Below, piece after piece: positions 9,512-18,358 of a stretch of 64,000 bases of DNA. This stretch comes from Prochlorococcus sp. AG-409-J16. GTDB taxonomy: Bacteria > Cyanobacteriota > Cyanobacteriia > PCC-6307 > Cyanobiaceae. The notes beneath the pieces are model-generated. The model did not search any database. It was not told the origin of the DNA and saw only the letters and a program-made list of their open reading frames with translations. The stretch is from positions 62,001 through 126,000 of the forward strand of contig QCKB01000004.1 of the NCBI GenBank assembly GCA_003215655.1, given 5' to 3'. The first letter of the stretch is position 1; every line of letters begins with the position of its first letter. Both the position numbers and the translations under genes were made by a program.

Positions 9512-9979
9512 ATGAGCCGCATCGTCCTTGTAAAACATGCGCCCGGAGCACCTGGGCTTCGATGGCTAGGCCTAGGACCTAAATTAAAGCCAAGAAGAGG
9601 ACTGCTTAAACTGCAGAGATTGTTGAATAAACACGCCTTCTGGGCTAAAGGAAGAAGCACGCGAGAAATTCGCAAGATGCTAGCTGGTAGTCAAGTTGTC
9701 ATAAGTCTATGGCGAGGTAAAAGAATGGTTGGCTTTGGAAGAGCAACTACTGATGGAATTTACAGGGCAGTCCTATGGGACATTGTTGTAGCAGGTGATC
9801 TACAGGGACGGGGTTTAGGCAGAAAAGTAGTAGAAAAATTACTTGACACAGCAGAAATATCAGAAGTAGAAAAAATCTATTTAATGACCACAAAAAGCTT
9901 TGAATTTTATGAGCAGTTAGGATTCTCTAGCGAAAAAAATCAAAAGCTAATGTCTATAAAAATTAGTGAAGAAATCTAA
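9512..9979 (+). CDS. GNAT-family N-acetyltransferase (Ycf52/NSI-like)
   Basis: The 155-residue protein has the GNAT fold. VISLWRGKRMVGFGRATTDG and LWDIVVAGDLQGRGLGRKVV include the acetyl-CoA pyrophosphate-binding motif (Q/R-x2-G-x-G/A, here GRGLGR), and KSFEFYEQLGF is the C-terminal strand-helix found in many family members. The pattern of an Arg-Ala-Thr-x-Asp segment followed by a W-D-V/I-V-V strand resembles plastid Ycf52 and chloroplast NSI acetyltransferases, so an ancient cyanobacterial protein N-acetyltransferase is more likely than a sugar-modifying enzyme. Its place next to rfbA may be incidental. The substrate is not known. Confidence 0.82.
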   Translation: MSRIVLVKHAPGAPGLRWLGLGPKLKPRRGLLKLQRLLNKHAFWAKGRSTREIRKMLAGSQVVISLWRGKRMVGFGRATTDGIYRAVLWDIVVAGDLQGRGLGRKVVEKLLDTAEISEVEKIYLMTTKSFEFYEQLGFSSEKNQKLMSIKISEEI

Positions 9980-10124
9980 GTTTCTCTCAATATAAGGACT
10001 TAATCTAACTACTGTTTGAAAACTATCGATGCATGGCTCAAAGTAAGCCTATATAATTTAACAAGAATATTGTCAGAAGTCGAACTTAGTGTAAAATTAA
10101 CTAGAAACATCTTTCAAGGCATAT

Positions 10125-10961
10125 ATGGAAGAAAAAAGAATCAAAGAAATGTTCAAAAAATACTCTCCTCATAAATTAAATGAATTCCATCATATTTACC
10201 CAAAAATTTTACTTAAACTTATTGAAGTAAAAAAAGATAATGATTCGATATGCATATTTGAAATAGGGAATAGAAGCTATGAAACGCTTAATGCTTTACT
10301 AGCAATTGACAAAAGAATAGTTGCTTATGGAATAGATATAGGAAATGATTCAAGCCTTACAAAAGTTAAAAGAGAAAAGCTATTAGCAGATTACCCTAAC
10401 AGAATAAACCTTTTCTCAGACTCACAAGGGAATAAAGATACATTAACCTTGATCGCAAGATCTGCATTGGATAAATATGGAGGTTTTGACTTAATTATTG
10501 ATGACGGTAGTCATAAGAATGAGCATATGTTAAGTGGTTTTGATCTTCTAAGCAACTATATGAAACCTGAAGGCATTTATTCAATTGAAGATATAGAGTG
10601 TATGTATGGTAATGATATTTTTCCAGAGGAATTGAAAGAAATATATAGAGAACATAATTGCCTAATACCTACTCCTGATTCATATCATCAAGGTTTGACA
10701 GTGAAAGGATTTATAGAGGGAATGATAGATGTTTTAAATAGAGATTTTCTTAAAAGAGTAGAGTTATCAAAAGTTAATAATATAAAGATACCAAGAAGAC
10801 ATAAAGAGACTATAGGTCATCTAAGCATACTTGGTAGAGACGACCTCATTAGTTCAATTCAAGTCTATACGAACTGTCTAATTATATATTTCGGTTATAA
10901 TCTTTCAAAGCCAAATAACTTAGGTGGTATTAATCCAATGGAAAAAAATATGATTTTTTAA
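10125..10961 (+). CDS. SAM-dependent methyltransferase-like protein (TylF/MycE type)
   Basis: The 278-residue product has a class I methyltransferase-like Rossmann pattern: the first strand with IFEIGNR near residue 44, an acidic end of strand 2 at YGIDIG, and FDLIIDDGSH at residues 121-130. The last motif, followed by a strand-helix PEGIYSIEDIE, resembles the metal-binding D-D-G-x-H region of macrocin O-methyltransferase-like sugar methylases. A sugar O-methyltransferase acting on the surface glycan is a reasonable inference. The gene is visibly richer in A and T than the core genes and is flanked by about 145 bases without a gene on the left. It converges on the carbamoyltransferase gene. 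Confidence 0.75.
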   Translation: MEEKRIKEMFKKYSPHKLNEFHHIYPKILLKLIEVKKDNDSICIFEIGNRSYETLNALLAIDKRIVAYGIDIGNDSSLTKVKREKLLADYPNRINLFSDSQGNKDTLTLIARSALDKYGGFDLIIDDGSHKNEHMLSGFDLLSNYMKPEGIYSIEDIECMYGNDIFPEELKEIYREHNCLIPTPDSYHQGLTVKGFIEGMIDVLNRDFLKRVELSKVNNIKIPRRHKETIGHLSILGRDDLISSIQVYTNCLIIYFGYNLSKPNNLGGINPMEKNMIF

Positions 10962-11011
10962 GTATTCTTATATAAAAAAATTAGCCTGATAACGAGGGCA
11001 AAATATCTTAT

Positions 11012-12631
11012 TTAAAGAGAGTCATCTAAAATAATCCTATAATTATCTAAATACAAAACTTTATCCAATATTTTTGCTTTTAAAAATACTTGTATTGCCT
11101 CCTCAGGTGTCTCTACTATTGGAGAATTTATGTTAAAACTCGTATTTATAACTCCTGGAATCCCAGTTATTTTATTAAAGTTGACTAAAATTTCATACAA
11201 ATTAGAATTACTTTTTTTTGATACTAATTGTGGCCTACAGCTTCCATCAATATGAATTGCGCCTACAAACTTCTGGCACCAGTCGCTTCTTATATTTGCC
11301 GAAGTAGTCATATAAATAGAAGGAAATATTGGATAGTCTAGAACTTCTTTTGCGTATTCATCTATAATCATTGGAGCAAAAGGACGATACCATTCTCTAG
11401 ACTTAATTTGATTTAAAAGTTCCCTAGCATTTATATCGGAAGGATCATAAAGAATACTTCTATTACCTAATGCTCTCGGTCCAGACTCTGAGGACCCTTT
11501 AAAATGAAAACAAACTTTTCTATTTGATAAGTCATTAGCTATGATTTGATTTAATCTATTTTTATCTATAATATTATAAGTTACTTTATTTTCTAATCCC
11601 TTTAAAGAATTTTGAATACGCGATTCTGGATATAAAGGACCTAGATATGGAGTAAAATCTGCCGCAAATTTATTAATATTGATTCCATAAATATTGCTTG
11701 CAGCTAACATCGCATATCCAAATGCTAAACCACTATCATCAGGGAAAGGTGGAATCACAGCTTCTTTTAATTTATGTCTTTTTAAGGCGTAAGATGTAGC
11801 AACAATATTTAAGGACAATCCGCCAGAAAAACCTATTTCATCAAATTGGAAACCTTCTTTTCTTGCAAGTTCTATTGCCCAATCAATTAAACCCTCCATA
11901 TATATATTTGTATATCCCTGCAATTCTGCTGCTACATCTTGACTTCTCTTAGAACGATTATCAGACAAATCCTCACCATGATTAAATGGTTCTAAATAAC
12001 CAATTTTAAGTGAAGGAAGAGAAAAATAATTTAACAATTGTGCATGTGCTTTTGTATCCTTTTCACCATAAGCTGCTAGAGCCATTAATTTTCCTGGTCC
12101 TTTGAGCTCTCCTGTTTTATAGTTAAATATGCACATTGCACCCCAGACACAAGCAGGAGATCTTCTAACGTAGCCATAAACTTTTCCATCAATAGATCCT
12201 GAAGTTTTATCATAAAAAAATACGCAAGTATTAACATCATCTCCAATTCCATCTAAGGTGATTATTAACATCTTTCTGGAATTGCTAACACCAGCACAAG
12301 ATGCTGCATGTGCAAAATGATGTGGTATTTTAATAAAATCAATATCTCTTCCAAATATATTTTTCTTACATTTAATTAACTGAGGTCTAACTTTAGTCCT
12401 CTCTTTCTCAAATGGATTAGTAAAGCCAGCTGCTACAGCATCTATTTGATTTATTTGATATCCAAATCTTTTGACAACCTCTTCTATTTGGTCTTCGGTA
12501 ATGCCTTCATAATTTTTTATCCTGGTAATCCTTTCTATTTCTAAATTTCCTATTATTTTCTTCTGATCTAAATCAAGCAGGCAAACTGAACTATTATGTC
12601 CTCCATGAATACCCAGAAGAAGCACAATCAA
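11012..12631 (-). CDS. Carbamoyltransferase, NodU/CmcH family
   Basis: Members of this family transfer carbamoyl from carbamoyl phosphate to sugar hydroxyls through an adenylate. The N-terminal ASKHA-type domain has GIHGGHNSSVCLLD, the catalytic HHFAHA at about residues 104-109, TLDGIGDD near 126-132 and SGGLSLN. The C-terminal YrdC-like-associated half has SESGPRALGNRSI. The length of 539 residues is complete. The frame opens at a TTG at 12631 with an in-frame GTG two codons later; a TAA lies seven codons upstream, so no ATG start is possible. It lies at the right end of the glycan island and would decorate the polysaccharide. Base use is AT-rich like the neighbouring methyltransferase gene. 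Confidence 0.93.
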   Translation of the reverse strand: MIVLLLGIHGGHNSSVCLLDLDQKKIIGNLEIERITRIKNYEGITEDQIEEVVKRFGYQINQIDAVAAGFTNPFEKERTKVRPQLIKCKKNIFGRDIDFIKIPHHFAHAASCAGVSNSRKMLIITLDGIGDDVNTCVFFYDKTSGSIDGKVYGYVRRSPACVWGAMCIFNYKTGELKGPGKLMALAAYGEKDTKAHAQLLNYFSLPSLKIGYLEPFNHGEDLSDNRSKRSQDVAAELQGYTNIYMEGLIDWAIELARKEGFQFDEIGFSGGLSLNIVATSYALKRHKLKEAVIPPFPDDSGLAFGYAMLAASNIYGININKFAADFTPYLGPLYPESRIQNSLKGLENKVTYNIIDKNRLNQIIANDLSNRKVCFHFKGSSESGPRALGNRSILYDPSDINARELLNQIKSREWYRPFAPMIIDEYAKEVLDYPIFPSIYMTTSANIRSDWCQKFVGAIHIDGSCRPQLVSKKSNSNLYEILVNFNKITGIPGVINTSFNINSPIVETPEEAIQVFLKAKILDKVLYLDNYRIILDDSL

Positions 12632-12802
12632 TTCAGAAGAAGAGTTCGATTACGATACGACAAAAAAGTCCAAGCAACATAAAATTCCTTCTCATTACTT
12701 TTGATTGGGTTCAAATATCAATCAAAGTGAAGGAGAGTAATGGATTCCCATGTGTTGATATCCAATAAGAAAAGGCCCTCTAAGAAAGAAGACCTTATGA
12801 AA

Positions 12803-12874
12803 AGCGGATGAAGAGATTCGAACTCTCGACCCTCTCCTTGGCAAGGAGATGCTCTACCACTGAGCTACATCCGC
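12803..12874 (-). tRNA. tRNA-Gly (anticodon GCC)
   Basis: Read on the minus strand, the sequence folds as a full cloverleaf. The 7-bp acceptor stem is GCGGATG with CATCCGC, the D arm is GCTC-AGTGGTA-GAGC, the anticodon stem is TCTCC with GGAGA around the loop TTGCCAA (anticodon GCC), and the T arm is GAGAG-TTCGAAT-CTCTT. The discriminator base is U, usual for bacterial tRNA-Gly. CCA is not encoded. It decodes GGC and GGU. It lies between the island and ribH, and tRNA genes often mark island borders. Confidence 0.96.
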
Positions 12875-12883
12875 AAAGTTGCC

Positions 12884-12907
12884 AATTAGAAGAGCTTTGC
12901 TCTAATT
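12884..12907. other. Imperfect hairpin between ribH and tRNA-Gly
   Basis: AGAGC and GCTCT pair around a three-base TTT loop, and the flanking AATT segments pair outside a three-base bulge. There is no T-run on either side, so it is a weak candidate for a ribH terminator or a processing site in a ribH-tRNA transcript. Confidence 0.3.
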
Positions 12908-12946
12908 AGCATGCCCTAAGACAGGTGAACTGGTCAATAAAGACAT

Positions 12947-13441
12947 TCATTTACTTAAGTTAGCTGAATGGAGTTCACGCATTAAAGAGCCCATTTCAAG
13001 AGCTTGTAGAGCATAGCTCCAACCCAAATTGCTCTTAATCCCTGCTCTTTCTAGAGCTTGTTGCATTGTGTCAGTAGTCAAAAGTCCAAAAATAACAGGT
13101 ATTCCAGTTTCTCGAGAAACCAATGCAATCCCTTTACTCGCTTCAGAAACAACCACATCGAAATGAGGGGTATCTCCTCTAATTACTGCTCCAAGTGCTA
13201 TCAAAACGTGATAACGCCCACTATTGGCTAAAGCCTTAGTAACAATTGGCAACTCAAATGAACCTGGAACCCAGGCAACATCCAATTGAGGACTGGTAGC
13301 AGAAGTATCTAATCCATGTCTAGCTAAACAATCAAGACATCCGCTGAGGAGCTTTCCTGTAACAAGATCATTGAACCTTGATACCACGACAGCTACACGC
13401 AAGTCAGTGGCATCTGTGAAACGTCCTTCAAAAGTAGCCAT
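12947..13441 (-). CDS. ribH: 6,7-dimethyl-8-ribityllumazine synthase
   Basis: Lumazine synthase condenses the ribityl-aminopyrimidine with dihydroxybutanone phosphate, the penultimate step of riboflavin synthesis, and assembles as pentamers or capsids. The family motifs are seen in order: [45 protein letters not shown] with the catalytic His region, and [15 protein letters not shown]. The 164 residues match the family. It is downstream of psbZ on the same strand but is separated from it by a good terminator-like hairpin, so it may have its own start or depend on read-through. Confidence 0.96.
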   Translation of the reverse strand: MATFEGRFTDATDLRVAVVVSRFNDLVTGKLLSGCLDCLARHGLDTSATSPQLDVAWVPGSFELPIVTKALANSGRYHVLIALGAVIRGDTPHFDVVVSEASKGIALVSRETGIPVIFGLLTTDTMQQALERAGIKSNLGWSYALQALEMGSLMRELHSANLSK

Positions 13442-13450
13442 TAAATAAGC

Positions 13451-13487
13451 AAAAAATAGCTCTTAGCCCTTTACGAAAGAAAGAGCT
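13451..13487 (-). terminator. Probable factor-independent terminator after psbZ
   Basis: On the minus strand the arms AGCTCTT and AAGAGCT pair perfectly (plus positions 58-64 and 81-87 of the 13,4xx block), with an inner CTTT/AAAG stem closing a three-base loop. The second arm is followed by A and six T residues. It lies 20 bases past the psbZ stop and just before the ribH start. Hairpin plus U-run is the classic form. Confidence 0.6.
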
Positions 13488-13506
13488 TATGAGCTGAATT
13501 ACTAGC

Positions 13507-13698
13507 TCAGACTACGAGGAAACTGATACCTGTGTTGACAAGTAGGAGAACAAGCCAGGTAACACTGCCAATCTCGATCCAGCGAATCGCACCTGAGCGT
13601 CCACTTTCTCCTTTAGCTAAAAGGACTGGGACCCCAATGACCATTATCAATGAAACGAATAGCAGAGCGTTTGCGGCGATGAAACTAATGAACTGCAT
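13507..13698 (-). CDS. psbZ: Photosystem II protein PsbZ (Ycf9)
   Basis: PsbZ is a two-helix membrane protein of the photosystem II core, near CP43, that affects antenna interaction and dimer stability. The 63-residue product has two hydrophobic helices, about residues 4-26 and 41-61, separated by the short loop KGESGRSGAIRW that matches the usual PsbZ loop. The length matches the family (about 62). It lies divergent from mutS, with a 157-base intergenic region, and upstream of ribH. Confidence 0.95.
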   Translation of the reverse strand: MQFISFIAANALLFVSLIMVIGVPVLLAKGESGRSGAIRWIEIGSVTWLVLLLVNTGISFLVV

Positions 13699-13774
13699 GG
13701 GTAATGGAGCGGCGGAGCAACTGCTCTAAGCATTGACTAATTCTCCCATGAGGTTGATACATCTGTGGGAAAGA

Positions 13775-13797
13775 AAGCCTCGTGTGTCGCGAGGCTT
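13775..13797. promoter_or_regulatory. 8-bp perfect hairpin in the psbZ-mutS intergenic region
   Basis: AAGCCTCG and CGAGGCTT form a perfect stem around a seven-base loop. On the plus strand no T-run follows, and on the minus strand only TCTTTCCC follows, so it is not a clear terminator. It lies in the 5' region of both divergent genes, about 60 bases before the mutS start, and may be an mRNA leader structure or a binding site. Confidence 0.4.
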
Positions 13798-13855
13798 CAC
13801 ATGTAAAAAGGTTTTCACCCTTACGATGCGAGCTTATAAATGGCCAAATTGACCT

Positions 13856-14719
13856 ATGCATGTCGACGCCGAACCCCTGCAGGGCAACTTGTTTGGTGAT
13901 TTCACAGAAGCATCTAAGGAGTCAATTTCAACAAAAAAAATTGTTGATGCCTCAAAAACACATCTTTCTGACCTTCAACTAGCTGAAGATGCAAAAAAAA
14001 GACCTAGAAGGCGCCTAAAACCTAATCCCTCACACAAAAACGAAACTGCAAGCCTCGAAAAAAACATCAATACTTCAAACGATGAAGAACCTGCATGGGC
14101 CAATCACTCAATGGTTGATCCAAACCAACTCACTCCCGTTCTTCGTCATTACGTAGAACTCAAGGCAGCAAACCCTTCAAAGGTTTTGCTTTACAGACTT
14201 GGAGATTTCTATGAATGTTTTTTTGAAGATGCAATACGGCTTTCTCGAATACTTGAGCTAACTCTCACGGGGAAAGATGCTGGGAAAACCATTGGCCGTG
14301 TTCCAATGGCTGGCGTTCCTCATCATGCAGCAGAGAGATATTGCGCAGAACTAATACGACGAGGAATCAGTGTTGCTTTATGCGACCAATTAGAAAGCAA
14401 GCCATCAAAAGGGTCCCTTCTTAAAAGAGAAATCACAAGAATCCTTACTCCAGGAACGGTAATTGAAGAAGGAATGCTGTCGGCAAGGAAAAACAATTGG
14501 TTGGGAGCAGTTTTTATTGAAGAGCCCAATCAACAAACTCAAATAGCTTGGGGACTAGCAAGTGCAGATGTAAGTACAGGTGAATTCATATTGAGAGAAG
14601 GCATAGGGTTATCCAATCTCAAGCAAGAAATCTCCCAAATCAATGCATCAGAAATTGTGTGGGGGGGGGGGCAGAATGCTGCATATCCAAAGACTGGTGT
14701 CCTGAAACATCTCAACTAA
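13856..14719 (+). CDS. mutS: MutS, N-terminal fragment (frame broken at an 11-G run)
   Basis: This is the first part of the mismatch-repair ATPase MutS. After a hydrophilic extension of about 95 residues it has the mismatch-binding domain, starting at [20 protein letters not shown] and containing the F-x-E mismatch motif in [11 protein letters not shown]. The domain continues through [11 protein letters not shown] and [13 protein letters not shown] into the connector domain, where the frame meets a G11 run at 14661-14671. From there the frame reads 19 unrelated residues to a stop at 14717-14719. The rest of MutS continues in the -1 frame at 14671. With 12 G (or 9 G) the two parts would join into a protein of about 920 residues. 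On its own this fragment lacks the core, clamp and ATPase domains and would not support repair. Confidence 0.88.
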   Translation: MHVDAEPLQGNLFGDFTEASKESISTKKIVDASKTHLSDLQLAEDAKKRPRRRLKPNPSHKNETASLEKNINTSNDEEPAWANHSMVDPNQLTPVLRHYVELKAANPSKVLLYRLGDFYECFFEDAIRLSRILELTLTGKDAGKTIGRVPMAGVPHHAAERYCAELIRRGISVALCDQLESKPSKGSLLKREITRILTPGTVIEEGMLSARKNNWLGAVFIEEPNQQTQIAWGLASADVSTGEFILREGIGLSNLKQEISQINASEIVWGGGQNAAYPKTGVLKHLN

Positions 14720-16617
14720 CAGATATTTCCTCAGTTCATTTTAATCCTCTAGAAGCTGAAAATGCATTAAAAAAGAATTTTCAATTAATAACATTAGATG
14801 GACTAGGAATTCAAGATTTCGCTCTAGCCACTCAAGCTGCAGGGGGATTACTTGCATACTTGCACGATACAAAACCTCTAGATTCTGAAATTAACTCTAT
14901 TCCGAAACTAGATGTACCAAGTATCAACTATAAAGAAGATTTTCTAATCCTGGATTCACAAACACGACGTAACCTTGAACTAACAACAACACAAAGAGAC
15001 AACCAATTCCATGGATCTTTTCTATGGGCTATTGACAGAACACTTACTGCGATGGGCGGCAGATGCCTCCGCCAATGGTTAGAAGCGCCTCTAATGCATG
15101 CAAAGTTAATTTGCGAGAGGCAAGAATTTATAAGCACACTTGTAGAAAAAAGATCCGCACGCAAAGTCATACGCAAATTATTAAGACCAATGGGAGATCT
15201 GGAAAGAATTGCAGGAAGAGCAGGGGCAGGGCAAGCAGGGGCAAGGGACCTTATTGCGATTGCCGATGGACTAGAGCGATTACCAAAACTGGCCCAAAAC
15301 ATAAAAGGGCTTTCGATAAGGATTCCTTCTTTTCTTAAAGAGATAAACGAAGTTAATCCTTCTCTAATAAGAGTTTCCTCTATCATTCGAGATCAATTGA
15401 TTAATAATCCTCCTCTTAATCTAAGCGAGGGAGGGTTAATTCATGATGGAGTTGATCCAATTCTAGATGGACTTCGTAATCAACTTGATGATCAAGAAAG
15501 TTGGCTTTCGAATCAAGAAGAAAAAGAAAAAGTATCCAGTAAAAATTACAACCTAAAATTACAATATCATCGAACATTTGGTTATTTCTTTTCAGTAAGT
15601 AAAGCAAAAGCAGCTAATGTCCCAGATCACTGGATTCGAAGACAAACACTCGCAAATGAAGAACGTTTTATAACGCCTGATCTAAAAGCACGTGAAGGAC
15701 AAATTTTTCAATTAAAAGCAAGAACTGCGCAACGTGAGTATGAGCTATTTTGTAAACTACGTGATTTAGTTGGATTAGAAACAAACTCGATTAGAAAAGC
15801 AGCTAGAGCTGTTGCGGGGCTAGATGCAATGGCTGGATTAGCTGATCTCGCTTCAAGTGAAGGCTATTGCAAGCCTAAGATATTAATTCCTGATAATAAT
15901 AATAGCAATAGATTTATGGACATAAAAGGATGTAGGCATCCAGTTGTCGAACAAATTCTAGTCGAAGAAAGGTTTACGCCTAATAACATCAAGCTTGGCA
16001 AAGAAACAGAATTAATAATACTTACAGGTCCCAATGCTAGTGGAAAAAGTTGTTTTCTTAGACAAATTGGACTAATACAATTACTTGCACAAATCGGCAG
16101 TTGGGTTCCTGCTGAAAAGGCAGAAATCGGCCTGGTGGATAGAATATTTACAAGGGTAGGTGCAGTAGATGATCTGGCTGCAGGACAATCAACATTCATA
16201 GTAGAAATGGCTGATACTGCAAATATTTTGAATAATGCAACTAAGCGTTCATTAGTACTTTTAGATGAGATAGGGAGAGGAACATCTACATTTGATGGTC
16301 TCTCAATTGCTTGGGCAGTTAGTGAGCACCTTGCAAATAAACTTCATAGCAGGACTATTTTTGCTACCCATTATCACGAACTTAATGATCTAAGTAAAAG
16401 ACTTAAAAATGTTAAAAACTTTCAAGTTTTAGTTCAAAAAACAGGAAAAGAATTGATTTTTCTACATCAAATTAAAAGTGGTGGCGCTAGCCAAAGCTAT
16501 GGAATTGAAGCAGCACGACTTGCAGGAGTTCCTAATCAAGTTTTAACCCGTGCAAGAACAATCTTAAATAAACTTGAAACAGAAGCACCAACTAGTAAAA
16601 AAGATCCTTCTAGTTAA
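14659..16617 (+). CDS. mutS: MutS, C-terminal fragment (core, clamp and ATPase domains)
   Basis: This frame carries the rest of MutS, in the -1 frame relative to the upstream part. In order it shows the end of the connector, the core domain ([20 protein letters not shown], then WLEAPL), the clamp region, and the ATPase domain with Walker [10 protein letters not shown], the signature [14 protein letters not shown] and Walker [17 protein letters not shown]. The frame is intact to the stop, with no other damage, which argues for a recent or reversible break. The only upstream start codon in this frame is a GTG at 14659, formed at the edge of the G run itself, and it has no clear ribosome-binding site. 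Independent translation is therefore doubtful; it is most likely expressed, if at all, by slippage. Confidence 0.88.
   Translation: MGGGAECCISKDWCPETSQLTDISSVHFNPLEAENALKKNFQLITLDGLGIQDFALATQAAGGLLAYLHDTKPLDSEINSIPKLDVPSINYKEDFLILDSQTRRNLELTTTQRDNQFHGSFLWAIDRTLTAMGGRCLRQWLEAPLMHAKLICERQEFISTLVEKRSARKVIRKLLRPMGDLERIAGRAGAGQAGARDLIAIADGLERLPKLAQNIKGLSIRIPSFLKEINEVNPSLIRVSSIIRDQLINNPPLNLSEGGLIHDGVDPILDGLRNQLDDQESWLSNQEEKEKVSSKNYNLKLQYHRTFGYFFSVSKAKAANVPDHWIRRQTLANEERFITPDLKAREGQIFQLKARTAQREYELFCKLRDLVGLETNSIRKAARAVAGLDAMAGLADLASSEGYCKPKILIPDNNNSNRFMDIKGCRHPVVEQILVEERFTPNNIKLGKETELIILTGPNASGKSCFLRQIGLIQLLAQIGSWVPAEKAEIGLVDRIFTRVGAVDDLAAGQSTFIVEMADTANILNNATKRSLVLLDEIGRGTSTFDGLSIAWAVSEHLANKLHSRTIFATHYHELNDLSKRLKNVKNFQVLVQKTGKELIFLHQIKSGGASQSYGIEAARLAGVPNQVLTRARTILNKLETEAPTSKKDPSS
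14661..14671 (+). repeat. Homopolymer of 11 G inside mutS
   Basis: An uninterrupted run of 11 G follows GTGT in the connector-domain codons of mutS. It is by far the longest G or C run I see in this AT-rich window. Reading TGG then GGG x3 leads out of frame; one extra G, two fewer, or a -1 ribosomal slip on the run restores the MutS frame (GCA GAA TGC onward). Confidence 0.97.
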
Positions 16618-16628
16618 TTCCTAAGAAT

Positions 16629-17258
16629 CTATATAACCGTTGCTCGCATTAATGCGTTAACAACAGAAGCAGCCAAACCAGCTCCTCCTCGAGACCCCTT
16701 AAGCAAAACATAATTCAAGCCACTTGCTTCTAATCGCTTCTTACTTTCCGCTACTCCAATAAAACCTACTGGCATCCCAATAATCAAACTCGGAGGAGTC
16801 TCTCCTTGAGAAACGATCTCCAATAAAACATCTAAAGCGGTTGGAGCACTGCCTATAAGAACTATTGGTGCTTGCTGGTTCCTTCCTCTATCTCGTGAAA
16901 GATCAATCCAAGCCCTTTTCATACCAAGAGCAGTTCGAGTGAATTCTTGGGTGGAAGAGTCTGGTGACCAATCAAGAACACAATGGACTTCAGAGTTAAG
17001 TGTTCTCCTTGCCATTGGCTTGACTGCAGAGGCTGCCATTTCAGTATCTGTAAGGATTACTGAACCAGATGACAACGCCGAAATCCCTATCTGACATGCA
17101 TCTGGACTGAAAACAAGCAAATGCATTAGATCAAAATCACCACTACTGTGAATCAACCGCTCTAAAACCTGCTGCTGCAATGAGTCCAAACCAGTAGACC
17201 CTAAATAATTTTGAATATGTTGAATGCTCTTGAGAAAAATCGGATGGTCAATGCTCAT
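16629..17258 (-). CDS. cobH: Precorrin-8X methylmutase
   Basis: CobH/CbiC moves a methyl group from C11 to C12 to form hydrogenobyrinate or cobyrinate, a mid-pathway step of corrin synthesis. The family active site is in RLIHSSGDFD (His37), followed by GSVILTDTEMAA and IIGMPVGFIGVAESK, and the C-terminal KGSRGGAGLAASVVNAL. The 209 residues fit the family. It is convergent with mutS (11-base gap). Together with cbiD at 48.4 kb it shows a de novo cobalamin-type (pseudocobalamin in this group) pathway. Confidence 0.94.
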   Translation of the reverse strand: MSIDHPIFLKSIQHIQNYLGSTGLDSLQQQVLERLIHSSGDFDLMHLLVFSPDACQIGISALSSGSVILTDTEMAASAVKPMARRTLNSEVHCVLDWSPDSSTQEFTRTALGMKRAWIDLSRDRGRNQQAPIVLIGSAPTALDVLLEIVSQGETPPSLIIGMPVGFIGVAESKKRLEASGLNYVLLKGSRGGAGLAASVVNALMRATVI

Positions 17259-17323
17259 GCAATCCCCCTATTGAAAATTCCTGGTAAACCGCCATCAAAT
17301 ACAAAATCTAGTCTTCTTGATCA

Positions 17324-18337
17324 ATGCCAATCCATCTAATCTGGGGCAGTGATACTGCTGCTATTGAAAGAGCAACAGAAGCGTTAATTAGCGACTTGCT
17401 TGATCCTGCTTGGATAAGTATCAACCTGAGCAGACTTGATGGGAAAGAAGCAGACCAAGCAAGTAAAGCTCTTGAAGAAGCGAGAACCCCACCCTTTGGT
17501 AGCGGTGAGCGTATTGTTTTGCTTAATCAAAGTCCATTTTGCAATAACTGCCCCTCAGAGCTAGCCAAACGCTTCGAAAAAGATCTTGAGCTAATACCTC
17601 CAAACTGCCATCTAGTTCTAGCCAATCCAAGCAAACCCGACGCAAGACTTAAAACCACAAAATATCTAAAAAATCTAATTAAATCAGGACAGGCAAAAGA
17701 AAGAACCTTTAATCTTCCAGCATTTTGGGATCAAAAAGGTCAACGAGACCTTGTTGAAAGCACAGCTCAAGATCTAGGTCTTAGACTTGAAGAAAAGGCA
17801 TTGTCCATATTAGTTGAAGCAATTGGCACAGATAGCACAAGACTTGTCTCAGAATTAGAAAAACTTGCTTTACATGCAGGAATTGAAAACGAAAACCCCA
17901 TCAATGAAAAGGAACCATTATTAATTAAAGCGAATGCAGTCTCAGCATTAACTAGTGGTATAACTACAAATTCTCTGCAAATTGGAAATTCACTCTTAAA
18001 CGACCAAATTGGAGATACCATTGGTCTCATAGATGCCTTGCTAGAAACAGGAGAGCCTGCACTGAAAATCATTGCAACACTTACAGGACAAGTCCGAGGT
18101 TGGTTATGGGTAAGTTTGCTGGAATCTCATGGAGAAAAGGATGTTTCAGTGATTGCTCAAGCTGCAGGCATCTCTAATCCAAAACGCATCTACGTTATGC
18201 GAAAACAATTGCAAGGGATACAGCCCAAGCGATTCCTAAACTTGTTAAGCAATTTATTGACTATAGAAGCCGCATTAAAGCGAGGTGTTAGTCCAAAGAA
18301 CGCTTTCCGAGATGGGCTACTAATGAATCTCAACTAA
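17324..18337 (+). CDS. holA: DNA polymerase III delta subunit
   Basis: HolA is the clamp-opening subunit of the clamp loader, working with DnaX (encoded at 32.7 kb) and delta prime. The 337-residue product starts with MPIHLIWGSDTAAIERA, where the family has a P-loop-like N-terminal strand without a true Walker motif. It then shows LDGKEADQASKALEEARTPP (the beta-clamp-interacting region usually lies here), a Lys/Glu-rich lid, and the C-terminal collar helices with LKIIATLTGQVRGWLWVSL. It is followed after 45 bases by lysC on the same strand. Confidence 0.9.
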   Translation: MPIHLIWGSDTAAIERATEALISDLLDPAWISINLSRLDGKEADQASKALEEARTPPFGSGERIVLLNQSPFCNNCPSELAKRFEKDLELIPPNCHLVLANPSKPDARLKTTKYLKNLIKSGQAKERTFNLPAFWDQKGQRDLVESTAQDLGLRLEEKALSILVEAIGTDSTRLVSELEKLALHAGIENENPINEKEPLLIKANAVSALTSGITTNSLQIGNSLLNDQIGDTIGLIDALLETGEPALKIIATLTGQVRGWLWVSLLESHGEKDVSVIAQAAGISNPKRIYVMRKQLQGIQPKRFLNLLSNLLTIEAALKRGVSPKNAFRDGLLMNLN

Positions 18338-18358
18338 TTGACCTTCACACTGAAATAA

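Noticed and set aside
12740-12811. A 23-codon frame starting ATGGATTCCC before tRNA-Gly, with GGAG upstream
   Set aside because: Too short, and it runs into the tRNA gene. Probably chance.
15063-15386. Overlapping frames on both strands inside mutS
   Set aside because: They are out-of-frame shadows of the MutS core-domain coding sequence.
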